Source of the DNA: DASXTS01 sp036505275
GTDB taxonomy: Bacteria; Actinomycetota; Actinomycetes; Mycobacteriales; Pseudonocardiaceae
DNA length: 20,001 bases
Direction: 5' to 3'
Assembly (NCBI GenBank): GCA_036505275.1
Contig: DASXTS010000027.1
Location: forward strand, 1 to 20,001
Position 1 is the first letter of the stretch, and every line of letters starts with the position of its first letter. The notes under the pieces are model-generated. The model was not told the origin of the DNA, searched no databases, and was given only the letters and a program-made list of their open reading frames with translations. The position numbers were made by a program, and so were the translations under genes. Of the stretch, positions 7,160 to 13,749 are shown piece by piece.

Positions 7160-9277
7160 GTGAGGTGGGAACAGCAGCGCCTCGGTAGGGACGAGTCGCA
7201 GCCCGCGCTGCCCGGCATGCCGGGCTGGGTGCGGTCGGTACGTACACCCGAGTTCGCCGGCGTGGTGTTCCACGAAGTAGTGGCGAAGTCGGTGCTCAAC
7301 CGCATCCCTGGGCCGTCACCGATGCCGTTCGACTGGACGGTCAACCCATACCGCGGCTGCGGGCACGCCTGCCGCTACTGCCTGGCCGGGGACACCCCGA
7401 TCCTGATGGTGGACGGCCGCACCAGGCCACTCGCTGAGATCACGGTGGGCGAGCGGATCTACGGGACGGTGCGCAACGGTCGGGAGCGGCGCCTGACCGT
7501 GACCAGGGTGCTCGATCGCTGGACGAGCACCAAGCCGGCCTACCGGGTCACTCTCGAGGACGGCACCCGGCTGGTGACCAGCGGCGACCACCGGCTGCTC
7601 ACCGACATCGGCTGGCGGTTCGTCGCCGCCGAGCCGGGCGGCCGGGTGCGGCGCCCGCAGGTGCGTCCCGGCACCAGGCTGGTCGGCACCGGCGGGTTCG
7701 CCACGCCGCCGAAGGACACCACCGACTACCGGCTCGGCTACCTGTGCGCGATCGTCCGGTGCGTCGGCCGGCCCGGCCTGTTCGACCACCCGCCTGGCGC
7801 TCGCCGGCGGCTGCGGCTGGCCGGCCTCGAGGACGAGGCGCTGTCCAGGGCCAGGGAGTACCTGGGCGCGGCCGGAGTCCCGACCGACCGGTTCCTCGAC
7901 CTGGCGTCGCGCCGCCGCGAGGTGCTGGCCGTCCGCGCGGCGAACGGCGGCGACGTCGAGCAGGTGGCGCGGCTGGTCAGGTGGCCGACGAAGCCGTCGG
8001 ACGACTGGCGCCGTGGCCTGCTGGCCGGCTGCTTCGACGCCTGCCCGGAGCACGGGGGCGAGCACGCGGGCGAGCACGCCGGCGAGCAGGGTGGCCGGCA
8101 CAGTGGCGCGATCACAATCGAGAGCGGGGACGCCGAGATCGTGGCCAACGTGCTGGTCGCGCTGCGCCAGCTCGGGTTCGAGGCGGAGATGGCGGGCACC
8201 CGCCGGGTCCGGCTGCTCGGCGCACTGGGCGAACGGCTGCGATTCCTGCACACCGTCGACCCGGCGATCGGCCACAAGCGCAGCATCGACGGCGCCGTGC
8301 TGGACGCCGAGGACACTCTCGCCGTGCGCTCGGTGCAGCCGTTGGGCCTCGAGCTGCCACTGGTCGACATCACGACCGGCACCGGCGACTTCGTCGCCAA
8401 CGGCGTGGTGAGCCACAACTGCTTCGCCAGGAACTCGCACACGTACCTCGACCTGGACGCCGGCGCCGACTTCGACAGCCAGCTCGTCGTCAAGGTGAAC
8501 ACGCCGGAGGTGCTGGCCAGGGAGCTGCACTCGCCGCGCTGGACCCGCGAGCCGGTGGCGATGGGCACCAACACCGACCCGTACCAGCGGGCCGAGGGTC
8601 GCTACCGGCTGATGCCCGGCGTGATCGAGGCCTTCGTGGACACCGGCACGCCGTTTTCCGTACTCACCAAGGGCACATTGCTGGCCCGCGACCTGCCGCT
8701 GCTGGTGGACGCCGCGGCGCGGGTGAAGGTCGGCCTCGGCGTGTCCATCGCGATGATCGACCGGCGGCTGTCCGGGTCGGTCGAGCCGGGCACGCCCAGC
8801 CCGCAGGCCAGGCTGGAGCTGGTGCGCAAGATCACCGATGCCGGGTTGCGCTGCGGGGTCATGGTGGCGCCCGTGTTGCCCTGCCTGACCGACGGTGTCG
8901 AGGCGCTGGACACCCTGCTCGGCGAGATCAAGGCCGCCGGCGCCGCCGGAGCCACCGTGCTCGCGCTGCACCTGCGCCCCGGCGCCCGCGAGTGGTACCG
9001 GGCCTGGCTGGCCAGCGAACACCCGGACCTGGTGCCGCGCTACGACGAGATCTACCGCGGCGGCTCGTACGCCAACCGCCGGTATCGCTCCTGGCTGGCC
9101 AGTCGGGTCGGCCCGCTGGTGCGCAAGCACGGGCTGCACCGCCGCGCCGGCGCCCGTACCGGCCAGAACACCGCCCAGAACACCGGCCAGGACACCGGCC
9201 AGGACACCGGCCAGGACAGCACGCCGCGGCCCGGCCGCGTCCCGCTGCCGGCCGCCGAGCAACTGACGCTGCTGTGA
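7160..9277 (+). CDS. Intein-containing radical SAM protein, Rv2578c / SplB-like (COG1533) family
   Basis: The 705-residue precursor consists of an N-extein (1-73), an intein (74-420) and a C-extein (421-705); splicing would give a 358-residue protein. The N-extein has RSVRTPEFAGVVFHEV and NPYRGCGHACRY. After splicing, the motif CX3CX2C (Cys67, Cys71 and the C-extein's first Cys) is completed as GHACRYCFARNSHTYLDLD, the cluster-binding site for the 4Fe-4S cluster that cleaves S-adenosylmethionine. MGTNTDPYQRAEGRYRLMPG and VLTKGTLLARDLPLL fit the COG1533 family, which is related to spore photoproduct lyase; the real substrate is unknown. GTG 7160 is chosen because homologues begin MRWxxQ; upstream in-frame sequence is promoter and SOS box. 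The C-terminus carries a Gly-Gln-Asn/Asp-Thr repeat (9161-9220). Regulation by LexA is likely. Confidence 0.92.
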   Translation: MRWEQQRLGRDESQPALPGMPGWVRSVRTPEFAGVVFHEVVAKSVLNRIPGPSPMPFDWTVNPYRGCGHACRYCLAGDTPILMVDGRTRPLAEITVGERIYGTVRNGRERRLTVTRVLDRWTSTKPAYRVTLEDGTRLVTSGDHRLLTDIGWRFVAAEPGGRVRRPQVRPGTRLVGTGGFATPPKDTTDYRLGYLCAIVRCVGRPGLFDHPPGARRRLRLAGLEDEALSRAREYLGAAGVPTDRFLDLASRRREVLAVRAANGGDVEQVARLVRWPTKPSDDWRRGLLAGCFDACPEHGGEHAGEHAGEQGGRHSGAITIESGDAEIVANVLVALRQLGFEAEMAGTRRVRLLGALGERLRFLHTVDPAIGHKRSIDGAVLDAEDTLAVRSVQPLGLELPLVDITTGTGDFVANGVVSHNCFARNSHTYLDLDAGADFDSQLVVKVNTPEVLARELHSPRWTREPVAMGTNTDPYQRAEGRYRLMPGVIEAFVDTGTPFSVLTKGTLLARDLPLLVDAAARVKVGLGVSIAMIDRRLSGSVEPGTPSPQARLELVRKITDAGLRCGVMVAPVLPCLTDGVEALDTLLGEIKAAGAAGATVLALHLRPGAREWYRAWLASEHPDLVPRYDEIYRGGSYANRRYRSWLASRVGPLVRKHGLHRRAGARTGQNTAQNTGQDTGQDTGQDSTPRPGRVPLPAAEQLTLL
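7379..8419 (+). other. Intein (347 residues) with degenerate LAGLIDADG endonuclease
   Basis: The intein starts with CLAGDTPILMVDGRTRPL (Cys1, block A). Block B is VTSGDHRLLTDIGW. It ends with block F (VDITTGTGDFVANG) and block G VVSHN, followed by Cys as the +1 residue; these are the parts needed for splicing. The middle resembles a LAGLIDADG homing endonuclease. The first motif reads LGYLCAIVRCVG (7733-7768), with Cys-Val-Gly where Gly-Asp-Gly is expected. The second reads GLLAGCFDACP (8015-8047), keeping Asp (8036-8038), but is followed by an EHAG-type repeat instead of DG. A typical downstream segment (IVANVLVALRQLGFEAEM) remains. Splicing is probably functional and the endonuclease probably dead. 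Confidence 0.9.
8048..8107 (+). repeat. In-frame 12-nt tandem repeat inside the intein
   Basis: Five 12-nt units based on GAGCACGCGGGC encode EHGG, EHAG, EHAG, EQGG and RHSG. The array sits directly after the second LAGLIDADG-like motif and probably disrupts the endonuclease domain. Confidence 0.75.
9161..9220 (+). repeat. In-frame 12-nt tandem repeat near the 3' end of the radical SAM gene
   Basis: Five 12-nt units of GGCCAGGACACC (first two GGCCAGAACACC and GCCCAGAACACC, last ending AGC) encode GQNT, AQNT, GQDT, GQDT and GQDS. They form a flexible polar tail before the conserved-looking end PAAEQLTLL. Confidence 0.8.
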
Positions 9278-9290
9278 GCAATCCATGGTC

Positions 9291-9296
9291 TACGAT
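9291..9296 (+). promoter_or_regulatory. Possible -10 element of the methyltransferase gene
   Basis: TACGAT fits TAnnnT and ends 9 nt before the ATG at 9306, so a leaderless transcript is possible. No ribosome site is visible before either candidate ATG (9285 or 9306). Confidence 0.35.
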
Positions 9297-9305
9297 CCGG
9301 ACCCG

Positions 9306-10244
9306 ATGAACGCACCCGTGAAATTCACGATGCTGGAGCACGACAATGGGCCGGATTATCGGGCCGTTGTCGAGTCCGACACCGGTGGCGCGCTGGTCCG
9401 AGGAGATGCCGCCGCCGTGCTCGCGGCAATGCCGGATCGGTGTATTCAAACGGTGGTCACCTCACCGCCGTACTGGTCGCTGCGGGACTACGGGATACCC
9501 GGACAGGTCGGCCTCGAGGAATCCGTCCACGAATTCGTAGAAACCGTCGCCGGCGTGTTCGACGAGGTGCTGCGGGTGCTTCGCGACGACGGCACGCTGT
9601 GGCTGAACATCGGTGACTCCTACACCTCGGGCGGCCGCACGTGGCGCGCGCCGGACCGGAAGAATCCCGCGCGGGCCATGGACATCCGGCCGCCGACGCC
9701 GCCCGGCCTCAAGCCGAAGGATCTCATCGGGGTGCCCTGGCGGCTGGCCTTCGCGCTGCAGGAACGCGGCTGGTATCTGCGCTCGGACATCGTCTGGAAC
9801 AAGCCGAACTGCCAACCCGAGAGCGTGGCCGACCGGCCGACGCGCTCGCATGAGTACCTGTTCCTGCTGACGAGGAACGAGCGCTACCACTACGACGTGG
9901 ATGCGGTGCGCGGACCGAATGGGCGCCGGCTGCGCAGCGTCTGGGACCTGAACACGCAGGCGTATCCCGAGGCGAGCGGCCACTTCGCGACGTTTCCGCC
10001 GGCACTCGTCGACCCTTGCCTGCAAATCGGCAGCCGCGAGGGAAGCTGGGTGCTCGACCCGTTCGTCGGCTCCGGGACTACCGCGCTGACTGCCGGATTA
10101 TCCGGACGAAAATTCGTCGGTATCGAGCTGAACCCGGCCTATCTGGAGATTGCGCGGGGTAGACTGGTAAACAACGGTTTCGTCCTGGCGACCAGGCAGG
10201 AAACCGAGCAGTCCAGCGGCGTGGTGCCAGCGCTGATGGGCTGA
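9306..10244 (+). CDS. Orphan DNA methyltransferase, beta class, probably N4-cytosine
   Basis: This 312-residue enzyme would transfer a methyl group from S-adenosylmethionine to an exocyclic amino group in DNA. The catalytic motif IV TSPPYW (residues 52-57) comes first and the SAM-binding motif I DPFVGSGTT (from residue 251) near the C-terminus, the order of the beta class. The SPPY form is usual for N4-cytosine enzymes, where adenine enzymes have D/NPPY. WNKPNCQPESVADRPTRSHEYLFLLT between them is typical of the family. No restriction endonuclease is adjacent. Codon use is less GC-biased than its neighbours (for example GATTAT, GTATTCAAA, GAAAATTC), suggesting transfer. ATG 9306 is preferred because of the -10 hexamer; ATG 9285 would add seven residues. 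The target sequence cannot be read from the protein. Confidence 0.88.
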   Translation: MNAPVKFTMLEHDNGPDYRAVVESDTGGALVRGDAAAVLAAMPDRCIQTVVTSPPYWSLRDYGIPGQVGLEESVHEFVETVAGVFDEVLRVLRDDGTLWLNIGDSYTSGGRTWRAPDRKNPARAMDIRPPTPPGLKPKDLIGVPWRLAFALQERGWYLRSDIVWNKPNCQPESVADRPTRSHEYLFLLTRNERYHYDVDAVRGPNGRRLRSVWDLNTQAYPEASGHFATFPPALVDPCLQIGSREGSWVLDPFVGSGTTALTAGLSGRKFVGIELNPAYLEIARGRLVNNGFVLATRQETEQSSGVVPALMG

Positions 10245-10268
10245 ATTCCCGGGTCAGGGAGGTGAGCG

Positions 10269-10550
10269 ATGAAGGGTGATCGGGTCGAGATCGTCATCGA
10301 TGCCGGTGGCACGCCGCTCACCTACGAGGTGACCGCGACCCGCGCCGGACGGCGCGTGGAGACCACCATCGGGCGCGGCGTAGTGGAGATCGCTGAGGTG
10401 ACCCGCGGCGGCACGGTGGTTCGCACCGCCAGGTTCATGTCCAGCCGGGTGCTCGCCCTGGTCGAGCATCCGGTGGCCCGCCGGGACGCGACCGATGCCG
10501 AGGCGCGTCCGGCCGGCGACCGCCCAGCGGGACGGGCATCGAGTGCTTGA
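10269..10550 (+). CDS. Small unknown protein (93 residues)
   Basis: I do not recognise this protein. A good ribosome site (GGGAGGTG, about 4-11 nt before the ATG) supports the start. The first 67 residues look like a compact strand-rich domain (VEIVIDAGGTPLTYEVTATR, RRVETTIGRGVVEIAEV, GGTVVRTARFMSSRVLALVE), and the last 25 are charged and Ala/Gly-rich, probably disordered. It follows the methyltransferase by 24 nt in the same direction and may be co-transcribed, but its regular GC-rich codon use is unlike the methyltransferase. No function is inferred. Confidence 0.7.
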   Translation: MKGDRVEIVIDAGGTPLTYEVTATRAGRRVETTIGRGVVEIAEVTRGGTVVRTARFMSSRVLALVEHPVARRDATDAEARPAGDRPAGRASSA

Positions 10551-10584
10551 CCGGCGGCCCAACCGCGAGTGCACTGAGCCGCGC

Positions 10585-11046
10585 TCAATCCCGGACCTCC
10601 ACGACCGCATCGATCTCGACAGCGAAGCCGAGCGGTAGGGACGCCACGCCGACTGCCGACCGCGCCGGACGTCCCGTCTCGCCGAACGCCCTGACGAGTA
10701 CGTCGGTGGCACCATTCGCGACAAGGTGGTGCTCGGTGAAGTCCGGCGTGGCGTTGACGAAGACCAGGAGCTTCACGAACCGGGACACGCGGGAGAGCTC
10801 GGTGAGCTCCGCCTTCAACGTGCCGAGCAGGTTCAGTATCACGGTCTCGGCCGCCTTCTGGCCGCTCTCGACAGTCATGCTGGCGCCGAGCCTGCCGGTA
10901 TGGGCGGGCTTTCCGTCGACGAAGGGACCATGACCCGACACGAACAGCAGTGACCCGGTCCGCACCGTCATCACGTAATTGGCAACGACGGGATGCGGTG
11001 TCGGCAACCTGATGCCCTCGCGCTCCAGGGTGTCCTCGGGAGTCAT
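10585..11046 (-). CDS. RidA (YjgF/YER057c/UK114) family protein
   Basis: This 153-residue protein belongs to the RidA superfamily, whose best-known members hydrolyse reactive enamine/imine intermediates of amino-acid metabolism in the cytoplasm. Visible features are LLFVSGHGPFVDGKPAHTG near residue 33, NLLGTLKAELTELSRVSRFVKLLVFV in the middle, and the C-terminal PARSAVGVASLPLGFAVEID. That last segment includes the arginine that anchors substrate carboxylates in RidA. The sequence resembles the longer subgroup (about 150 residues, with an N-terminal LEREGIRLPTP segment) more than archetypal RidA (about 128), so true deaminase activity is not certain. It starts 6 nt after the cupin gene's stop codon, so the two are almost surely co-transcribed, cupin first. 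Confidence 0.9.
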   Translation of the reverse strand: MTPEDTLEREGIRLPTPHPVVANYVMTVRTGSLLFVSGHGPFVDGKPAHTGRLGASMTVESGQKAAETVILNLLGTLKAELTELSRVSRFVKLLVFVNATPDFTEHHLVANGATDVLVRAFGETGRPARSAVGVASLPLGFAVEIDAVVEVRD

Positions 11047-11052
11047 GTCGGG

Positions 11053-11502
11053 CTATGCCGGAATGGAGTCGTACCTGGCGGAGATCGACGCCCGCACCGC
11101 GGCGTCGGTGATGCCGCCCGGTGGCAGCTGGGCCAGTTCGAAGAACATCTTCTCCAGCCCGCCGGGGACCATGAGCGCGAGGAGTCGGCCGCCGTCACCA
11201 CCGGCCTGGATCATGTGGCGGGTGCCACGTGGCACGAGGAGGTACGACCCGGCGTCCGCCCAGACCGTCTCGTCGCCCACGGTGAAGGTGAACTCGCCAT
11301 CGAGGACGAAGAACGATTCCTCCATCGCGCGGTGAAGGTGCGGCACTGTCCAGGCGCCCTCGCCACCGGTGAACTCGGCGAGCGTGAACGCGCCGTTGGT
11401 GACGGAGTTCCCGGCCGCGAGCACCCGCATCCGGATGGCTCCCATGTCCGCGACCGGACCCTCGCCCGGCCGTACCGTGTGTGCCCGTCCCGAGAGAAGC
11501 AT
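11053..11502 (-). CDS. Cupin-domain protein
   Basis: This 149-residue protein has a single small-barrel cupin domain. The first cupin motif is PHLHRAMEESFFVLDGEFTF (two His and a Glu), and the second is PRGTRHMIQ with its His, so a divalent metal site is likely. An N-terminal strand region (HTVRPGEGPVADMGAIRMRVLA) and a C-terminal helical part (GGLEKMFFELAQLP) complete it. Related proteins include dioxygenases and sensors, so the reaction cannot be named. ATG 11502 is chosen because a strong AGGAGG (11511-11516) lies 8 nt upstream; a GTG at 11511 would overlap that site. It is the first gene of a cupin-RidA pair and is divergent from the HxlR-type regulator, which probably controls it. Confidence 0.85.
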   Translation of the reverse strand: MLLSGRAHTVRPGEGPVADMGAIRMRVLAAGNSVTNGAFTLAEFTGGEGAWTVPHLHRAMEESFFVLDGEFTFTVGDETVWADAGSYLLVPRGTRHMIQAGGDGGRLLALMVPGGLEKMFFELAQLPPGGITDAAVRASISARYDSIPA

Positions 11503-11638
11503 GCCGCCCACCTCCTGAGCCTTACCTGGTCGGTTCCGGTATCGGACCTACCTGGCGTCACCGTGTCGCGTCTGGGGCGGGGCGGCAATCTCAAAAAATG
11601 AAGTTACCCGTTGGAGTAGTGGGTGCGACGCTGGGCAG
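11503..11638. promoter_or_regulatory. Divergent control region between the cupin-RidA pair and the HxlR-type regulator
   Basis: The 136-nt gap holds the strong AGGAGG ribosome site of the cupin gene (11511-11516). It also has an imperfect dyad centred near 11539 (GGTCGGTTCC / GGTATCGGACC) and two TACCTGG copies (11523-11529 and 11549-11555). An AT-rich patch (11590-11606) includes a minus-strand TAACTT that could be the cupin gene's -10. The dyad is a candidate operator. No ribosome site precedes the HxlR start. Confidence 0.45.
11511..11516 (-). promoter_or_regulatory. Ribosome binding site of the cupin gene
   Basis: AGGAGG on the minus strand is a perfect match to the anti-Shine-Dalgarno core, 8 nt before ATG 11502. 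It decides the start of the cupin gene against the GTG at 11511. Confidence 0.8.
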
Positions 11639-12346
11639 ATGCGAGCCTACGGTCAGTTCTGCCCGGTCGCCCGTACCGCGGAGCTGTTCGCGGAGCGGTG
11701 GACACCGATCATCGTGCGGAATCTGCTCAACGGGTGCCGCACCTTCACGGAGATCCGGCAGGGGGCGCCAGGTATCCCCACCGCGCTGCTCGCCCAGCGC
11801 CTGGACACGCTCGAGCGGGCCGGCGTCGTGGCGCGCCAACCCGTGCGGTCCGGCCGCGGTTGGTCCTACCAGCTGACCGACATGGGGCGGGAGCTCAAGG
11901 CGGTGTGCGACGCCATGGGCCGATGGGGCGCCCGGTGGCTGGAGATCGAGCCGCAGCACATGGACCCGGCCTACGTCCTGTGGGCCACGACCAAGCTCGT
12001 GGACGTTCCGAAGCTGCCCGACCGGACGGTCATCGTGCGGTTCGAGATGCGGGACCGTCCGGGGGACAGCTACTGGATGTTCTTGAGCAAGCCGCAGCCC
12101 GAGCTGTGTACGAAAGGGACCGGGTACGTCGAGGACATCGTCGCTCGAACCGACTCGGCGTGCCTGATCGACATCCACCTCATGCGAACGACCTACCGGG
12201 AGGCGCTCCGCAGCGGTCGCCTGGTCCTGTCGGGGCCGCCACAACTGACTCGCGATTTCGTGACATGGATCCGGCCGAGCCCGTACGCCGAGGTGGTACC
12301 CGCCGACAGAGGTGCGAGTAGCTCACCCGATGCCGACCACCATTGA
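11639..12346 (+). CDS. HxlR-family winged-helix transcription regulator with C-terminal domain
   Basis: This 235-residue DNA-binding protein has an N-terminal HxlR winged-helix domain (residues 1 to about 95). CPVARTAELFAERWTPIIVR and FTEIRQGAPGIPTALLAQRL are followed by LERAGVVARQ and a wing region, RSGRGWSYQLTDMGREL. The C-terminal part (about 100-215) resembles the SCP2-like sterol-carrier fold found in longer HxlR regulators and may bind a small ligand. The start MRAYGQFCPVA matches the usual beginning of this subgroup. The short tail is Ser/Asp/His-rich. The gene is divergent from the cupin-RidA pair, the usual arrangement for a local regulator. Its stop lies inside a 15-bp tandem repeat shared with the 3' end of the aspartyl-tRNA synthetase gene. 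Confidence 0.9.
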   Translation: MRAYGQFCPVARTAELFAERWTPIIVRNLLNGCRTFTEIRQGAPGIPTALLAQRLDTLERAGVVARQPVRSGRGWSYQLTDMGRELKAVCDAMGRWGARWLEIEPQHMDPAYVLWATTKLVDVPKLPDRTVIVRFEMRDRPGDSYWMFLSKPQPELCTKGTGYVEDIVARTDSACLIDIHLMRTTYREALRSGRLVLSGPPQLTRDFVTWIRPSPYAEVVPADRGASSSPDADHH

Positions 12347-12387
12347 GGCCAAGGCTATTGAGGTTAAGGCTAGGGAGGCTAAGGCTG
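12343..12387. repeat. 15-bp tandem repeat (three units) spanning two convergent stop codons
   Basis: Units TTGAGGCCAAGGCTA (12343-12357), TTGAGGTTAAGGCTA (12358-12372) and GGGAGGCTAAGGCTG (12373-12387) follow one another without gaps. The HxlR stop (TGA, 12344-12346) is in the first unit and the aspartyl-tRNA synthetase stop (12379-12381, minus strand) is in the third. Confidence 0.85.
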
Positions 12388-13689
12388 GAGCCGGTTCGGG
12401 CCGCGGAACAGGAAGGTCGACTCGCGGATGCTGTCCAGGCCGAGCAGCACCATGGTCATCCGGTTGAGCCCGGCGCCCAACCCGCCGTGCGGCGGCGTGC
12501 CGTACCGGAAGGAGTCGAGATAGGGCCGCATCGGCTCCAGCTCAATGCCCTTTTCCTCGGCCTGGGCCAGCAGCACGTCGTAGCGGTGCTCGCGCTGGGC
12601 GCCTGTGGTGATCTCGATGCCGTTCCACAGCAGGTCGAAGCTCTCGGTGACCTGCGGATCATGCGCCGGCCGCAGGTGATAGAAGGGCCGCACGGCGATC
12701 GGGAACTCGGTCACGAAGACGAACTCGTGGCCGTGCCGTTCCTTGATCAGCGATGACAGCAGCCGCTCACCCTCGGGGTCCAGGTCGCCCTTGGTTCGGT
12801 CGGTCTGCCAGCCGTGTGCGGCGAGCAGCCGGTGCGCGTCGGCCATGGTGATCCGTGGGAACGGCAGATCGGGGACGACCACCTCGACGCCCCAGTGTTC
12901 CCGGATGGCCTCGGCGTGCTCGTCGCGCACCACGGTCAGCGCATGCGCGATCATGCGCTCCTCGAACCGCATGACATCTTCCACGCCGTCGATCCAGGCG
13001 AGCTCCACGTCGACGCCGGTGAACTCGGTGGCGTGCCGGCTCGTGAAGCTCGGCTCGGCCCGGAACACCGGCCCGACCTCGAAGAACATGTCGAAGCCAC
13101 CGGAGATCGCCATCTGCTTGTAGAACTGCGGCGACTGCGCCAGGAAGGCGAGCCGGTCGAAGTACTTGACCTCGAACACCTCGGCGCCGGACTCCGACGC
13201 GGTGCCCATCAGCTTGGGTGTGTGCATCTCGGTTGCGCCCTCGGCGTAGGCGAACTCGCGCAGCCCGCGTTCCAGCGTGGTCTGCACCTCGAAGATCAGA
13301 TGCCGGGACGGGTGCCGCACATCCAGGAACCGCCAGTCCAGCCGGTGGTCGATCCCGGAGTCCTGCTGGATGGGCAGCGACGGTTCCGCCGGGTTGACCA
13401 CCTCCACCGACGTCGGCACCAGCTCGACGCCGCCGAGCTTGACGACCGGGTTCTCCACCACGGTGCCGGTCACCTTCACCGCGGACTCCAGCGGGGCGCG
13501 GTGCTCGAACGTGGACTCCAGCTCGGACGGCGGCTCGGTGCGCCTGTTGGTCACCTGCACCAGGCCCGTGTGGTCCCGCACCAGCACGAACTGGATCTTC
13601 CGCTGCAGCCGCAGCGTGTGGATCCAGCCGTACACGGTCACCTCCTCGCCGACGTGCTTGAGGAGGTCGCGAATCAGAGTCCGTGGCAT
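12379..13689 (-). CDS. aspS: Aspartyl-tRNA synthetase, archaeal/eukaryotic-type (possibly non-discriminating)
   Basis: This 436-residue class II synthetase charges tRNA-Asp, and perhaps tRNA-Asn. An N-terminal OB-fold anticodon-binding domain (residues about 15-105, VTVYGWIHTLRLQRKIQFVLV) is followed by the catalytic domain. That domain includes a motif-1-like RFLDVRHPSRHLIFEVQ, PKLMGTASESGAEVFEV, QSPQFYKQM, motif 2 FRAEPSFTSRHATEFTGVDVE and motif 3 GAGLNRMTMVLLGL. At about 435 residues, without the large bacterial GAD insertion, it is the archaeal type; ordinary actinobacterial AspRS has about 590 residues. Members of this type in bacteria often form Asp-tRNA-Asn for the GatCAB amidotransferase. 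A TAGCCT 6 nt upstream of the ATG suggests a leaderless message. Whether a bacterial-type copy exists elsewhere in the genome cannot be seen. Confidence 0.93.
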   Translation of the reverse strand: MPRTLIRDLLKHVGEEVTVYGWIHTLRLQRKIQFVLVRDHTGLVQVTNRRTEPPSELESTFEHRAPLESAVKVTGTVVENPVVKLGGVELVPTSVEVVNPAEPSLPIQQDSGIDHRLDWRFLDVRHPSRHLIFEVQTTLERGLREFAYAEGATEMHTPKLMGTASESGAEVFEVKYFDRLAFLAQSPQFYKQMAISGGFDMFFEVGPVFRAEPSFTSRHATEFTGVDVELAWIDGVEDVMRFEERMIAHALTVVRDEHAEAIREHWGVEVVVPDLPFPRITMADAHRLLAAHGWQTDRTKGDLDPEGERLLSSLIKERHGHEFVFVTEFPIAVRPFYHLRPAHDPQVTESFDLLWNGIEITTGAQREHRYDVLLAQAEEKGIELEPMRPYLDSFRYGTPPHGGLGAGLNRMTMVLLGLDSIRESTFLFRGPNRLQP

Positions 13690-13695
13690 TGCTGC

Positions 13696-13701
13696 AGGCT
13701 A
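13696..13701 (-). promoter_or_regulatory. Probable -10 element of aspS (leaderless)
   Basis: On the minus strand TAGCCT fits TAnnnT and ends 6 nt before the ATG at 13689. There is no room for a ribosome site, so the transcript is probably leaderless. Confidence 0.45.
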
Positions 13702-13749
13702 GTTCACCGCGACCGTCCGCGAGCGTCCGTGGCGCCGGGCCGGCCTCGT

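Noticed and set aside
7316..9286. 656-residue minus-strand frame opposite the radical SAM gene
   Set aside because: Antisense shadow; the plus strand has intein and radical SAM motifs throughout.
10551..10584. Intrinsic terminator between the 93-residue gene and the RidA gene
   Set aside because: No convincing stem or T-tract was found in this 34-nt convergent gap.
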